From assembly GCF_022539665.2 (NCBI RefSeq), contig NC_081337.1, positions 2,146,679 to 2,210,678 on the forward strand: a DNA stretch of 64,000 bases, given 5' to 3'. Position numbers and translations under genes: made by a program. This document shows positions 11,297 through 38,087 of the stretch, one piece after another. The notes under the pieces are model-generated. The model was not told where the DNA came from. It was given only the letters and a program-made list of their open reading frames with translations, and searched no databases. This DNA comes from Daphnia carinata (lineage: Eukaryota > Arthropoda > Branchiopoda > Diplostraca > Daphniidae). Numbering within the stretch: position 1 is the first letter of the stretch; each line of letters begins with the position of its first letter.

Positions 11297-14200
11297 GCAT
11301 TTCTGTTTGGACACTACATTAATATTTCTAAGTACCAAAAGCCAACATCCTTTTCTGCCTATGTTTTTCATGATCTGCTTAAAAATATAAACACATCATT
11401 CATTGCCATACATAGTTAGAACATTTTCTACCGACGTGCGTAATTTGCATCTCTCATTTCCCATTTTGAATTTTTCGTGTACGCGTAGTTGATGCTACAA
11501 ATTTTTCATGGCATTGCAATCCTATTAATCTTAGAGAAAAGTGTCACAACGATCAATCCGAATGCTTGTTTTAGTTTTACATCAGATCGGACATTATGTC
11601 GTAAATAATAGCTTTTGACATCCGTGGTAAGTAACTAAATTAGTTAGTTGCTTTTAATTGCTTTCTGATTACACGGAGTGGCTGTTTGTTTTATTTATTT
11701 TTATTTTTTTTTATTTTTGCTGTTAACCTCTTCACAAAACGGAGATCGGCTTACTGCCTGGTTATCGATCTGCAAATGTTTATACCATACAGTAATTGTA
11801 GGAACTACACACTTTTTTTAAAAAAATTTTATTTGGCCTGATTTGGTTCTTGGTATAATACATGGTAGCCAATTCCTCAGTAAAGTGTACGTAATCGAAT
11901 TTTTTTTACCAATATCTCCGATTTAGGCTTTGTATCCACCGCTTTTACTAAAATCTAAATTTTTTTGGTCCCAGATAAAAAAATTTGTTGAATGATTTCT
12001 TAAATTTGCCCCATGTTTACGTCTAGATCACTTGCAGTTACAATAAGTTGGGTGACAAGCTTTTTGCTCACCGATAAAAGCATTAATTAAACGATATTAA
12101 ATTAGAAAAAAACCATTTTGTTTTTGCGAGACGAACTCTACTTTTTTGGTGTTGTTGGAGAGGTACTATTCCCATTATGCCAGCAAATCCGCGCCCAAAA
12201 AGAAATTTTAAATATCTTTGCCATCTAGAATCAAAAATATTTCTTGACAAAGATTCCTTTAAAGCGTAAATGAAGAACTACTAATTGCTCCTTCGGCATA
12301 AATATAGTTAGTAAGAACTCAGTCATTGCAGGCATTAACAAACGAGAAACTGCTGTCATTTTGGCTTATAATGTCCAAACTGATTCTTGTCTGGCTGTAC
12401 TCAGTTAAATTAAAAAAAATTTCAGTTGCCCACTTAACAATTCGCTGCCGCATTTGCAGAAAAAACAAATTTCCTAAAGGTGAAGAAAAGTAAAAAAGCA
12501 GATCAGCTGTCACGCCAGTAGCTTCCGGTGTTGAATATCTTTGAATTTAAATCTAAGACTAATTCTATTAACAGTTAAAAATTACTTCAGTAGGCCTATA
12601 TTCTTAATTCTATTAAGAATCTCACAATTGCTTTAAAACATTGAAACACTGAAAATAATGCCTAACGAAGGGTCCAAAGAAGTATATTTTTCTTTGTGCT
12701 ACCCCTCTCCCGATTGGTTCACGCACTTGAAATAATTATCGTGAGAAAAACTAAACGTTCAACATTCATTAATTAGAACCCGATTTTAATTATGCCCTTG
12801 ATGAGAGCTTACCGATTTTTACAACTGAGGTTTTCCTCGTTTGACCGATAGCGCTTTGGATATGTTTCGATGCATGGATGAACATTGGGTTGCTACAGTT
12901 GTGGGTGTGAAGCCCTATGGCGAAAGTGCACGAGGTTCCAGAATGACGACTGATTCTCGAATGATAAGTGTTTCCTTTGCGGTTCTTGGAATGAAGAATC
13001 ATGGCTTTCTTGACAAAACCATGTAGTTTTTACTACAAAGATGAACTATATTTTGTAAATATTTGTGATCCCTCCTCCCATCCCGTCGTGGTAGAAGCTA
13101 TATAAATAATTCTTTCGCCGTAATTTGTCGGGCACCATACCATATCGGCCTAGTAAAACCAATAAAAAACCGAAAAGGAGCAAATAGCTATAGTGCCCTA
13201 ACTCATTGATTTCTATAATCAGTTTTCTTTGGTAGTGCAAAAATACCCAGTGTACAAAAGGCATCCGCAAAGATGTGTTTTTGGTACTCGCTTTCGTTCC
13301 AAACGGCCTGAAGCTAGTACTGGCTAGGCTACTAAGTACGCAGTATGCGATTGCATGGAACCGTTAAAAAATTCGTAAGAAGATTTTCGAAAATAGGAGA
13401 CAAAATGTCTTCAATGTGGTCGATGGCGCGTTTGAATCAGAGTCGCCATCGTTCGCCATGGGGAATATTCTTGCTCCTAGTTCAATAACTCTGGACTTCC
13501 TATTATCTGCTCATTTATCAAAACAAACGTTTTCCGTGGTAACCTTAACTTTCATTCCGCATATTCTAGTAACTTAATTTGAATAATTTTGAATAAATGA
13601 AGCCACAGGTACTCCGGCTGCCCTGCCACGGTGGAATGATATCGCTCTAAAATTCTGGCAAAGTTGAATTTTGCCATCAAATGCAATGCAAAATAATGGA
13701 AAACCTGTTGGCATTTATACTGTTTTCTTCTGTAAGCATATTAATTAGGGAATTTTTTTGTTGCTACGAGAGAAATCTGGAGAAAAATCATTTATGGATT
13801 TAAATTGTTACAAGAGCCATTTCCGATTATTTGGTGGCATGTCAGCTGTGCTGCAGCTGAAAGAAAAATATTTATCGCTTGATGTGATTGGTCAGAAGAC
13901 GCCAGGTGCTAGCTCTCCGAGACTTCCTACCACTTATCTTGCTGGAAGGGCACAGGAAAGGGTCGAGAATTGACCCTCGTCTGAAAGCTGGAACAGAAAC
14001 ATGTGCCGAGGGAAAGGAATTCTAAAAAAGAAAAGAAAAAGAAAAAGAAAAAGAAAAGAAAGGGGATGCAGGTGGCTGGCGATAATGCACCCCTGGTACA
14101 TAACCCAGAGAAGGAGAAAAAAAACGCGATCCAAACAAGTTCCTTGCTTTGATATTAGTCTAGGTATAATGTTTAGTCTGTTTGAGTCTACCCTGCCTAC

Positions 14201-16500
14201 ATCGGCTATCCGAATACGATCACAACCTAGAATCAAATCCAAAAAGAAAAAAAAAAAAATCTTATGAAGTGATAATTACAGTATCGAAACAGTTTTATTT
14301 TGCAGTTCGCCAACTAACACATTTAAAGCTGGGACAATTAACTAAGGCGGCAAGCAAAGCAACGATATACTGTTGAAAATTTTGTTTTACTAACGAAAGA
14401 GGAAGTTTCGATACGTGTTGGGTGTATTGTATGTTTGGTTACTTGTAAACGGACAAGAGAACTTATCGCTAGAAGCTTCTTATTAGCTGGTTATGGGGCT
14501 GTCCAGAGTCCGCTTTGACTGACACGTTACTTGATAAAACTATGCAAATCCACGAAATAATGAATGTTGTTGAAATCACGTCTCTAATAAACAATTTGCG
14601 ACATCATCTGTTAAATTTTTTATGCGGGTTTGAAGCTACCTGAAATAAAAAAAGCAGCCATTTTTTTCTTTAATTCACGGACGAATAATATCCTTCACCT
14701 CTTAATCAGAATGATTCGTCATGCGGGTATTTTTTATTTATTTTAGATGAAGTCTGATTTTTCCTCAAGTAGGAAAAACTCAGCGGCATTTTGTGCAAAA
14801 TGTGAATCATCCAACTCATCACACCTGTCCTATTTATACAGGAACCCTTGTAGCTGTATTAGCTTGACACCGTGTCTACATCATTTAATTGTTCAAAACA
14901 AGCTTTAATGTAGATCATATATCAATCAGCGAAAACTTTGCACAAAATAGATAATTAAAATAAACTCAGCGAGATTTGAGCTGAAACGATGGCCATTCTA
15001 TTGAAACAGAACTGATATGCGAAAAGATTTCTCCGCGTTTGGACATTTTCTAAGGACCTGAGCATCAATTTTCATTTTAAAAAATAAAACAAAATTAACC
15101 CCAGGTTCACTTCTTGTGACTACAAAGAAGCCCCAGTCACGTGACTCTGAAAACTCCAGATGGTGGGCATGTGCCTTCCTTGTTCGGTCTCCAGGTATAG
15201 AACACGTCTCGCCGTTTACAGGTTTCTGTTGTCCCTCTTTTCTTGGGCCTGAAGCCAGAACCGCTCACAAGGCAACTAGTGAGCAGTGACCGGCTTGGGT
15301 AGGAGCAGATGGCCAGCAAAGCTATTATTCACATATTCGAAGCAGCTGAGGTTCACCGATTCCTCTATACCCTTGCTGCTCATTTTCTTGTATGTTTATT
15401 GTTCCGTACGTGGCTGTCGTTCCTCTGCTAACTCAGTAGGCTACTCACACACAGCATTGATACAGTATACAGCCGATACAGGTGTATCTGCCGTCTAATG
15501 TGTTAGGGCATTACCTTCCATTGGGAAATGCTATTTGATTCCTTGATTTTACCATATGGCACCAGCGGTACGTGGTGTTCTAAAGCGGTCCGCCAACACG
15601 CATTATGAAGGCAAGAAGCACAAACCCAGAGCGCCGTGCAAAAGCTCACGCATACATTTGCTTGCAGTTTTGTCCTTACTGAAAAGATCATAGCCATCAG
15701 AAACATGTGAGACATAATGTATTGGCAACATGTTGCACCAAATTGTTGTTTAGATGTTGACAATAGTCTAATAGGGGAATTGCTTTTTCGACTGCAGTGG
15801 CAAAAAAACAAAAAAAGCAAAAAAAGTTCGAGTTTTTTTTATACTCGAGACTGCCTCATGTGCGTAGATCAGGTGTAGGCACGGCATGTTGAAATAGCCT
15901 AAACAGAGAAAAAACTGCGGCACGATTAACTGTACTTGATCACATCAAACTTCTTAGGAGTAATAAATACATTTTCCCACTCATCTTTACTACTCCTAAT
16001 CCCAAGCGAGTCACATTATTGTCATCATATAAATAAAGTAAAATATCTCATTTTTTGCCATGAACAACCGAACTCTATATTCTAATTCTTGTTCAAGTCA
16101 CTACTTACGCTCTAATCGTTTGTACAACAATGGGTTGCTTTCCGAATCGCATATATCATAGTCCAACAAATACATTCGCAATAAGGTTCCACTCGTTCAC
16201 AAGTCACCCCTTTCCGACGCGAAGTGACTTCAAATACAGTTGCTGGATATTCATGTCACTCGCGTTTTGTGCTTGAACGATGTCGAGAAAGGGAACAAGC
16301 CCATCTGGAGCCATGCCTTTCTTTCGTCACTTTTATATTTGAAGCGCAGGCGAAAAGATAAAAATGTGTCATTCTTAAAGGGTTGAATGTCAAAGAAAGT
16401 GAGACCAATCGTATGGTAAAAAGGATGTGTATAAGTTGAAACCATGTAGCGGATACGCGTCTGCCTGCACAGCCATAGTTTGTTCATCCAGTCTCCCCAT
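11297..16500. other. Long intergenic region without supported genes
   Basis: About 5.2 kb of AT-rich DNA. Short ORFs here have no recognisable domain or splice continuity. The only clear simple repeat is an A/G-rich tract at about 14024-14066 (GAAAAA units). I see no tRNA, rRNA or transposase. Confidence 0.5.
14024..14066 (+). repeat. GAAAAA-type simple repeat
   Basis: Irregular AAAAAG/AAAAG units give a short purine-only tract. It makes Lys/Arg-rich spurious ORFs in this area. Confidence 0.7.
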
Positions 16501-16699
16501 ACCCCGAGTGCCCGTCTTGCCGCGTGCTGTGTGCCGACCATGCAGGGACCCGCGACGAATAATGGCAATGGTGTTTGTCGATAACTCGATATTTTCCAAC
16601 CCCTCCTCTCGTTTGTTCATTCCTCCCCTCTCCCAACAACCCCACCCCGTAGGCCGAGAACGCACACTCGCTCGCTCTCGGTGCTCTCGTCTCGTTTTT

Positions 16700-16994
16700 A
16701 GTATTGCCGCTTTTAACGTTGGCTCTGTGTGAGCCGACAACGAGTGCCCATTCACCCTTCGTCAGAGACGAATTCAGTCTTCTCTGGGACGTCACTGGTG
16801 TCAGACGCAGAGTTTCGTATGCACCCCGACCCACTTTGGATGCGTCACATCAGAGATTGCCGTCATCGAAATCCGACATTGACTTTTTCACAGTGAATTC
16901 TGTGCCATTTTCTCGCTAATCAGCCGATATTTTCGTGAATTAATCCAACAAGTGTTTTTGCATTTCGCTACTTGCTGCAACACCTTGACCGAAG
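16700..16994 (+). promoter_or_regulatory. Likely promoter and 5'UTR exon of the tincar-like gene
   Basis: The CG-richer stretch at 16500-16860 contains CTCGCTCTCG repeats and a GACGTCAC CRE-like site at about 16788. It leads to a consensus donor (GAAG|GTAAGATT, GT at 16995). The matching acceptor TTTTCTAG ends at 18367, eight bases before the start codon. The transcription start itself is not determined. Confidence 0.45.
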
Positions 16995-18367
16995 GTAAGA
17001 TTTCACTGATAGCCGCGTGCTTTATGGCGTTTCTTGTCGTCCAATTTATTCCTTATACGTCGATAGATATAAACGCGTTAAGTTTAGCGATGTTTCGGTG
17101 GGCTTCATATCTTCAGCTAGGATTTCTATTTTCCTCCCTGCAAATTATTCGGTTTTTGGAATAATCCATGGAGTGTATCAATGTATTTGGATTTCTGTTT
17201 TCCAATTCCGCCGTAAAAAAGAACTCTTGCCACCAACCGTCGATTTAATTCAATTTCAATTTGATGCCAACGAATCCTATGAGGTGACATTCAGTAGTGT
17301 CTCACGAGCTAGGGGAAAACCAATGAGCTTGGAGATGTAGAGATGAGTCATCGCTGATGCTGCGAGACTTTGCTACTTGCGAACGACGCCAAGGAAGGAG
17401 CACAGAACGTGGATGGAGAGGGGGAGGGTTAGAGTCATGAGAGGCAGGGTACGGTAACGATCGGTAAAAGTGGGGGGCTTGAATAGACTAGGGTGGGACG
17501 AGGGGATGTACTGTAGTGACTCGTGGTGGAGTACGTTGAGGCATGGATCAGGAACGCAATGAGAACATGATTCATTGTTGCCTGTTTCCTTGTGAAATTG
17601 TTTGCATGCAAAATACTTAGCGCAGAAATGCTATTTTTTTCCCTTAGTGCTTAGGGTAGAAACCTATTACTTTCCATGGGATATCGCATCATCTCCTTGG
17701 TTCAGTTCTATAGTATAAGCAAACTGGACATTCAGCTATTAGGCATTAGGCAGGCGACAATGTTTAAAAACAAAGAAAACGAGAAATGAAAAACCAAAAC
17801 AAAACAAATCCAAAACAAAACAGAACCAAAAACAAGTATCAAAAAAAGAAAAAGGAAAAGAAAAAATGTGATTCAAAAGAAGGAAAAACCTAAAATTTGT
17901 TGGGGAACGGAAACTCAAAAATGATACACGATTACTGGAATAACTTTAATGAGAGAAAATGAATTTAATGTTCGCTTCTGTCATGACCGTTCACAATGCA
18001 TAATGGTCCTTTCAATGTAGCTCTTTTATCAACTACAGCATATTATTTTTTATTTTTGCTTACTCGTGCCCAAGCTTTTCATACGATGTTGATATACCGG
18101 CCAGCAGACATATTTCCCATGCAAAATTCGCTCAATTTACACTGACAGATGTGACCATTGAATTTGATGCTTATAACTTAATCAGTGAAACTTGTGCAAT
18201 AATATGGACGCAGGATATTTATCGACGAAAATTTCAGCAATGCTGGAATAGCGAACATCCAATAAAAAAAAAAAAATAAAAAACATGAACCAAAACAACG
18301 ACTAATTGTGGCGTACGCATCAGGCGAATGGTGAATAATAGAAAAAAATATTTGCTTTATTTTCTAG
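16995..18367 (+). other. Probable 5'UTR intron of the tincar-like gene
   Basis: Bounded by a GTAAGA donor and a TTTTCTAG acceptor. It contains A-rich simple sequence (about 17765-17870, AAAACAAAACAAA units) and a G-rich patch (17410-17480), but no supported coding sequence. Confidence 0.45.
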
Positions 18368-18374
18368 CCAAAAA

Positions 18375-21300
18375 ATGACTGGCGCCCAGTCCGAAACGCG
18401 ACCCCTTCCACTTTCCACACGTTCGAGCAAACGATGCTGCTGTCTTTCGTTCAACAGTCTGCCTTCCGTATGGTACGGCATCGCCATCACAACATTTCAC
18501 GTAAGCACGTCATTCTTCGTGGTGGCACAATTCAGTATTCGTGTCACCACACTTCTCATTATTAATTTTATTTTAAACTCTGTTTATTCATTGGATTTCA
18601 ATTCACGTATAGGCTTACATAGTACTTCAGAACTCAAAATTATTCATCGAATACATGGATTCCAAATTTAGCACCGCCATAAGCACCTGGGAAACGAACC
18701 TCTACATCTCACTTCAGGTAATTCATTACTCTTTACATTGCAACTGAATTGTTCACTAATTATACTGTTCTGATCCCCGTTTACATGCCAGGCGACAGCC
18801 CTGCTTCTACTCCCTTTCTTGGCATTTGCTTCCATCTTCAAACTAGGTAATCAGGCATGCACAGTTTGTGAATGCATTTCAAAAAATGTATTTTTACTTG
18901 AATTAATGAAACAATTTCGGAGTAAAAAAAAAAATGCGCTGTTTGCGTCTTGGTTATAAAACAAAGTATTTAATGCACAACAGGAAACCTGGCCAATGAC
19001 GGGTATCGCCTAGGAAGACAAATCGATTTGGAAATGGATCTTGATATCCCACGTTCAAGGGTTCGTGACCCGCTCGTGAGGAGCGGCTCCGCTTGCGGAG
19101 CCGCATGGAGGCATTGTCCGCCTGTTGGGCCGTCATTGCATGCCGTTGCTGCGCTGTGCAGCCTGGTTGCTAAAGTGGTTTTGGAAGCTCGGATGATTAA
19201 AGATCAGTTAATCAATCGTGGTACGAGTTTTTTTTTCAATCTTTAGTGAAAGCATACGCTAACGGTTTTTGTGTTTCACTCAAACAGATCAGATTTGGAG
19301 TAGCGACTTGGACTTGGCATTTTTGGGCAATTCACTTTGGCCGGAAAAGGGATCTTTTATTTCCGCAAATCGTCTCGTTGAACAGACCCCTTATCCCAGT
19401 CCCGAATTCGTCAGCTACATGTTTGCTTTGTTGGTGTTTGCCGTTCGCTGCAGCGACGTCTTCTGGGGAGCAAATAAATGCCTCGCTTTCCTCGTCTCTC
19501 TCCAACTCATTGCAAACGGCATTCACGCTCTTCTTGCATTTTGTGGAGCTTCGGTTCTGTACAAGTAGGTGATTTAGACGTTGCTTGAAACCCTACTCAG
19601 CCAACTAACGATTCTTTCATTGTGCGATGTAGGGTTGCATTAACGGGGGTACCTGCAGCCATCTCGGCTGCCGGTGGGTCGATGTCTGACTATTTACTTC
19701 TCGATCCACCCATCACTGTCATGTTGCTCATGCTATTGTCCTGCACCCTAGTTCTCGGCTGCTCGCCTCTTAACATGTATGCCCTCAACAAACTAGCGCT
19801 TTTCCTGACGAAAAGTAGGAAAAAGTACATACGTGAGCTACCCTCGGCCCGCTCCTATTTGTGGAGTTTCTACCCTCACGTGAGTTTCATCGCCACACAT
19901 TACGCCAAGCATTCTTCTTCAAATGTTCTTATCGATTTTTTTTCGTGCCTAACTATTTAGTTGGCGGCATTAGCTACTCTCTTGGCTGTTGCAGCAAGTG
20001 CGGCCCCTCTTCTGCATGACTTTAGCAAGCTGTATAAATTGAATCCTCAGCCTGTTCTACTAGTGGCCGGTAAGAAAACAAAACAAGACTTCAACATATT
20101 TAAAAAATAAACGTTTTTAACTAATCTTTTTCTCGTTTCGCATAGTGACTGCCTCCATCGTGCATGCCTTTTTGTGGGTGGCCCTCTGGCTGCTTTTGAC
20201 TGTCAAATCCAATTGGGATTTTCGACTAAAAATATCAGTTGGTCGCACGCTGCTCAGTTCACCATCGTCTTTGGCATTGGCGGCTGAAATCGAATTCAAA
20301 CCCAACTGTAAGAAAACTATTGAGGTAACGTAGCGTTCAATCTGTTTGACTTTACGTGTTATACTACTACTATACAAATAGTTTCATGCACAAAACTTTT
20401 GTTAAACTTTTTTTTCCCTTCGTAGGAATCACAAGCTCTTCTTCATGGCGCCCCCTCTCAAGCGCCAACTCTGATATTATCCGGTGGCAAAGCCTACGGA
20501 ATTTTGGACCCCGATACTCAGCGGAAAATCCAACACTTAGTTGCCCCGCCTCTGGAAAATCAACAGAAAATGAGCGACAACCGTAACCAAGTCTACTGGC
20601 TTCGCGGTGGCTGCAATGCTTCACCTTCTTCTGAAATCGATTCTCCTACAACACCCACTTTACCGGAACCTTTAAGCGGGGGCAGTTCTGCAAGTATCGC
20701 CGACGCTAGCAGCCATAAGATCCATAGTCCTCGACGAAGTGAAGTGGCCATAAACACCGCCGCTGAGCTACCGTCTTCCGCCGTGAATCGCCCGTCTTCG
20801 GACTACTCCATGGTTGTACCTTCAAACGCCAACACAGTGATGTCCCCCAGTTTGGCTCGTCCGGTGCGGAAACCGTTTATGCGCATCCCGAGCACTGAAG
20901 AAGACGGAGACTACGCAACGCTACGTGATCTACCTCTGGTTACGTTACCGGAAGAAACGGAACCAGTCGACTTGCACGAGATGAGTAGTAGCAGCGATAG
21001 CAGCGGAGTCGATTCTGGATTCAGTTGCAGCTCAAAACGCCAAAACATCCTACCGATTCAAAGTCATGGTCCTCGTTTGGCTATGCCAAATAGGGACTTA
21101 TGCAATCCGTACGGTTATGTCAAACCGAAAATGACAACATTTACCTCGTTACCTATGACGAGCAACGGTTCCGTTCAACTTCGTACTACTGCGCCGTGTT
21201 CACCGTTTAACAGTTTACCGTTAACGCACATGCAAAGGTAGTTTACTTAACTTTTTTTTTACACTTTATGTTTCCTGTATTTACATTAATTTATTCCAAT

Positions 21301-21417
21301 TGTTTTTCCAGGACACAGCCAATCCAATCACATGAGACATCAGCTGAAGAAAGGCGACCTGCTATCCAAGCTTGCCTTTTTGCTGGCCATGGTTTGGAAT
21401 CGAATCAACGGCCCTAG
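18375..21417 (+). CDS. tinc: Tincar-like multi-pass transmembrane protein
   Basis: Ten coding exons with compatible phases: 18375-18500, 18613-18717, 18792-18846, 18984-19220, 19288-19564, 19633-19879, 19961-20069, 20146-20324, 20426-21237 and 21312-21417. Their sum is 2253 nt, or 750 aa. The N-terminal two thirds holds about eight hydrophobic segments, including ones containing LLLLPFLAFASIF, YMFALLVFAV, TVMLLMLLSCTLVLG, LAALATLLAVAASA and AFLWVALWLLL. The C-terminal third is a Ser/Pro-rich, probably cytoplasmic tail. Segments such as LNSLPSVWYG and the eight-membrane layout resemble insect tincar, a membrane protein known from cardiac and neural development. It is shorter than the fly protein. 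Multi-pass membrane topology is certain; the family name is from recall. Confidence 0.6.
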
Positions 21418-22427
21418 TTCTAAAGATTTTGCAACTCGTGCAAATACTCTCTACATATTTGATTAAACAAAGCTGATATCTATTAGTTTTCTATACTACA
21501 AAGAAAAATCTAGCAAACAAACAAAGAATAGCCCAAAGGAAAATTTGATATGCCCCTCCTTCGTAATTGACCTGTTAGAACAAGGAATGCATCTTCTGAA
21601 TGAGCTATTGGCATATTTAAATCCATGGGATGTGGGTAAATGTTAATTCATCTCGCGAAAAAATCTCAAATCAACCATGATCTCGAACGTAAGTTTTTGA
21701 AAGCTTAATGTGTCATTTTGTAGCCCTCAATCGTGGTGTATTCTCACGAGGTAGCTGCTATGCGTTTCTGTGCCACAAGAATCCCACGAGGGCAGTTTCG
21801 TGCGTATTGTTTTGTGACTGAATTCTTTTCAGCATCCCGAAGAAATATATATAATTTTTTTTTAAAGAGTGGACCAAAACTCGCTAAGTCAAGGTTTTAT
21901 TGTGTTGTTTTTGCTATGTCTTGTTATTTCTACTGTGCCACATTTGTTCTAACTTCACATTCGTAGCATAACAATTGAGAGAATTTTGTTATCATCGAGT
22001 CTGCGTCTCAATTGCCCCTAATCTCCTACAAGATGACCATGTATCATTCCACTTGTTGTAACCTATTTCCTTACCAAGCCGCATATTATATATTTTGTGT
22101 GATTAAACATTTTTTCAAGTATGAAAAAAAATAATAATAATCAAACATCAAAAACTGAGCTTTTCTTGCACAATATTTAAAAAATCTAAGCAATATCTAC
22201 ATGTCTGACTAGCAACCGTTGGCGAAGTGCATCCCTAATGCGATGAGTGGCAAAGCGAAGTTCGCAAAATTAGATTTTTTTTAATAGCAACTCAAATCAT
22301 TTTAGGTGCATGTACACCGCCAAGTAAAAGAATTGACAAGTGTATTGATGAAGCAAGCTTTTATACTTGGTTACATGATGTTTACATTTGATGTTAGACA
22401 TTATCAGCTTGGGGGAAAATGGTTACG
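21418..22427. other. Tail-to-tail 3'UTR region between tincar-like gene and TRRAP
   Basis: The two genes converge here with about 1 kb between stop codons. AT-rich sequence, with ATTAAA near 22103 as a possible plus-strand polyadenylation signal. The ORF at 21733-21966 has no support. Confidence 0.5.
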
Positions 22428-35340
<12,913 letters not shown>

Positions 35341-35778
35341 TTTTCTAGAAATACAAAAACAAAAGCAAATTTACAAAAGCTTTTTAGTTAAAAAAAATTT
35401 AAACTAAATCCTTACTTAAGCTATTTAGACGATGCAGTACGATGTCTCAGGTAGGAATAGTGAGTACAATTTACCATAGCCAAACAGTTTACATAGCCTG
35501 AAAAAGCTTTCAAGGCAAACTTAACTAACAAGAAACTTCACCTGTACTAAAAAAAGACAACGAACTCTGTTTCACTTCACTACTATTTGGAAGTTAATGG
35601 CAGAAGACATATCGAAATTCCAAATGTTTAATTGTTCTAATAGATACCGAATACACCGTAGCCAGTCACAGATTATATGGTCTAACCACGATGCATCAGG
35701 AGGGTTGGCCAAACGCAGAAGGGCTATCCCCTTGAAAACTATATGTACTGACTTCTGTTTCTAGTTTGTATTATTAAC

Positions 35779-36180
35779 CGCTAGGTTCTCTAGTGGTCGC
35801 TGGCCCTTAATTTTGGCGCGGTTTATCATGTTGTCATGTTGATATAGTAGATCTCATGGACGTTCATCACAAAATTTATTATTTAAAGTCCCAAACTAAG
35901 CAGTATTTCTCAAATTAGTGTTTGAAAGGTAAAGTGCTTCGTAGTTGGATGTTCAACAGGCTACAAATTTAACAAAAAATTATGTCAATCAATCAATGAT
36001 TTGTTGTTGGGTTTTTTTACGTCCTCATTTCTTCAATGAAAAAAAAATCAATGAAAATGAATTAATAAAGAATAAACTAGCATATTGTGAATGAATTCAT
36101 TTCATTACTAGCCTTACCGACTAATACCGCTTAAACTGTGCGCCAAAACTGAAAGCCACACACCACTAGAGAACCTAGGG
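35779..36180. mobile_element. MITE-like element with about 48-bp imperfect terminal inverted repeats
   Basis: The left arm at 35781-35826 starts CTAGGTTCTCTAGTGGT and continues through TTTTGGCGC to GTTTA. The right arm at 36131-36178 is its reverse complement with a few mismatches (it ends ACCACTAGAGAACCTAG). About 300 bp between the arms has no coding capacity. Arms of this size around a short noncoding core are typical of a nonautonomous DNA transposon. I could not find a clear target duplication. It sits about 440 bp upstream of the TRRAP start codon. Confidence 0.65.
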
Positions 36181-38087
36181 GGCAACGTATGTACTAGAAA
36201 CAGGATTGGCAGTTATTTTCTCCCGCGCTTTGCTACCTCTCTTGATTAATCGTGGTCTTACTACTCCATGTTGACACCTCTATAAGAAAGCAACGCCCCG
36301 TCACTTTTTGCAAGCTCGATTTTAAGGGCTTCTTGGGGCAACATGGTCTCCGCGAGTCAATTCGACAGGCTGCTCGCGACGAACTATATACTACGTAGTA
36401 CGTACTGTACGTACACATAATCGCGACTACCGTTTTCCTTTTGGACTATGTCTGCCGGCGCCACCAGGGCTTTGATTGGTTGTTTTGGTGGTTAAACCAG
36501 TTAAACAACGATGCGTGTAGCTCACGTCAATTGTTTTTATGGCAATGTTGTCTGCTTTGAATTTTTCCACGCGGAAATATGAAAAAAGAGCCCTAAAATT
36601 TTAAATCAAATGAAAACGGCAAATAAATGAAATTTGATTGATTTTTTTTCTTCTAGGTCTCGAGGTCCGACGAACATCGAGGTTTTCATGTCACGAACGA
36701 AATGTTAATGCTTACTTACTAAAAATAACACGAATTTTCATATATATTTTACAGATCATACTTTTTACAGTTAAGAAAGAAGCTATAACACTTAATGATT
36801 TAGTCATGGATGTTAAAGGCCATATTAAAATATTCAATAACGAGTATGGTGTGCTATCCAAAGCTTACTATTTTAAGAAATTAAAACGGGGAAAGAATTT
36901 GAACTTGGCGCGGTATGAAAATGACCGCTATTACGATTGTCAGAAACAGATTTATGGCTCCGATCAATTTTTTGGTCTTCATCGCCCAGAGATTGATTGG
37001 ATCGCCAATCAAGATAAAAAAATTGATGAAACCTGAAATTGAAACCTAAATGTTCGGTGCATTTCCAAAATGGTTGGTTTGATGAAAATAGTACAATTTT
37101 CTCGGAATCAGCATTCAATTTTGGGTACATTTTGTGATTTTCATAAAATTTCAAAGAGCGTCAAATTTTGCAGATTTTTGAGGGAAAATTCCCACGACAA
37201 TTCCCATATGAAAGCACGTCTTTTACATTTATTTCAAAAACTAAACATTTCATGTAAAAATAAAACGAATATTCGTGACTCATGTTGAATGTTGAATGCA
37301 AATCATGTATAATTAGTTTATTATTTGATATTTTTCGAAGGAAGCAACCAATAAATTTTAAAAAATGCAGGGAATAACTGTTAAATTATCGGCAACTCCT
37401 CCCTAGCTCTATTTTGAAAAAGTAAACAATTCATATATATATTTCCCAAAAATGGTTTTTTTTTTTTCAGAATAAATCGGTACTCTCCTTTTTGTGCATG
37501 ATACTGCACATCGAACCGATTGAGCATGATAGTGTTGGTACTTCTACCGATCTCGGGTAGTCGGAGCCAAGCCCTGAATTGATTGACCCGTGAACCTAAT
37601 ACTTTCTTAGGGGACACGACTAGTAGAATAAACCTACAAAACTGTATGATACGGGGTTTCTCCCCGTACTGCCTAAGACTATTTCAGTATGGGCTTTGGA
37701 TAGCATGATTTTCACGTCTATATTCAAATTGATTTTTCAATAAATATGTCCACTTGTTTAACATTATCGGGAGTCTGAAGCAGTTGCAGCGCAATCAGCA
37801 CGTGGTATTTCAGAGAAGATTGTTTTGGGAATGGGTTTCACTCATTTGCCCTGCTTGATTATAAAACCGTCCGGCCAAAGAACTGAGCAAATTTCGGTTC
37901 TATAACTGAATCACCTTTGTAATTAACTTTAGTTATACTATTATCATCATTTCACCAGCCTACGTGCAATCTACAGCCATTACCAAGTCAGCAATTTGGA
38001 AATTCAAACGTGGAAAAGAAATGATGTATTATTTTCTTACAGCGTACGCCATTTGGTCGTACCCACACAATACATGAGTTAATAACG
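36181..38087. other. Intergenic region without a supported gene
   Basis: AT-rich DNA between the MITE and the SF3B4 stop codon. The 132-codon ORF at 36638-37036 follows an acceptor-like TTCTTCTAG but shows no recognisable domain. A small hairpin, CGGGG-TTT-CTCCCCG, lies near 37653. Nothing else is supported. Confidence 0.45.

Noticed and set aside
14001-14376. Lys/Arg-rich ORFs in the intergenic region
   Set aside because: They arise from a GAAAAA simple repeat; there is no domain or splice continuity.
36638-37036. 132-codon ORF after an acceptor-like TTCTTCTAG
   Set aside because: No recognisable domain, no clear upstream exon and AT-rich composition.
37381-37617. Minus-strand ORF with an ordered-looking segment, considered as a spliced-leader or small-RNA locus
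   Set aside because: The nearby CGGGG...CCCCG hairpin is short, and nothing matches a known structural RNA that I can verify.
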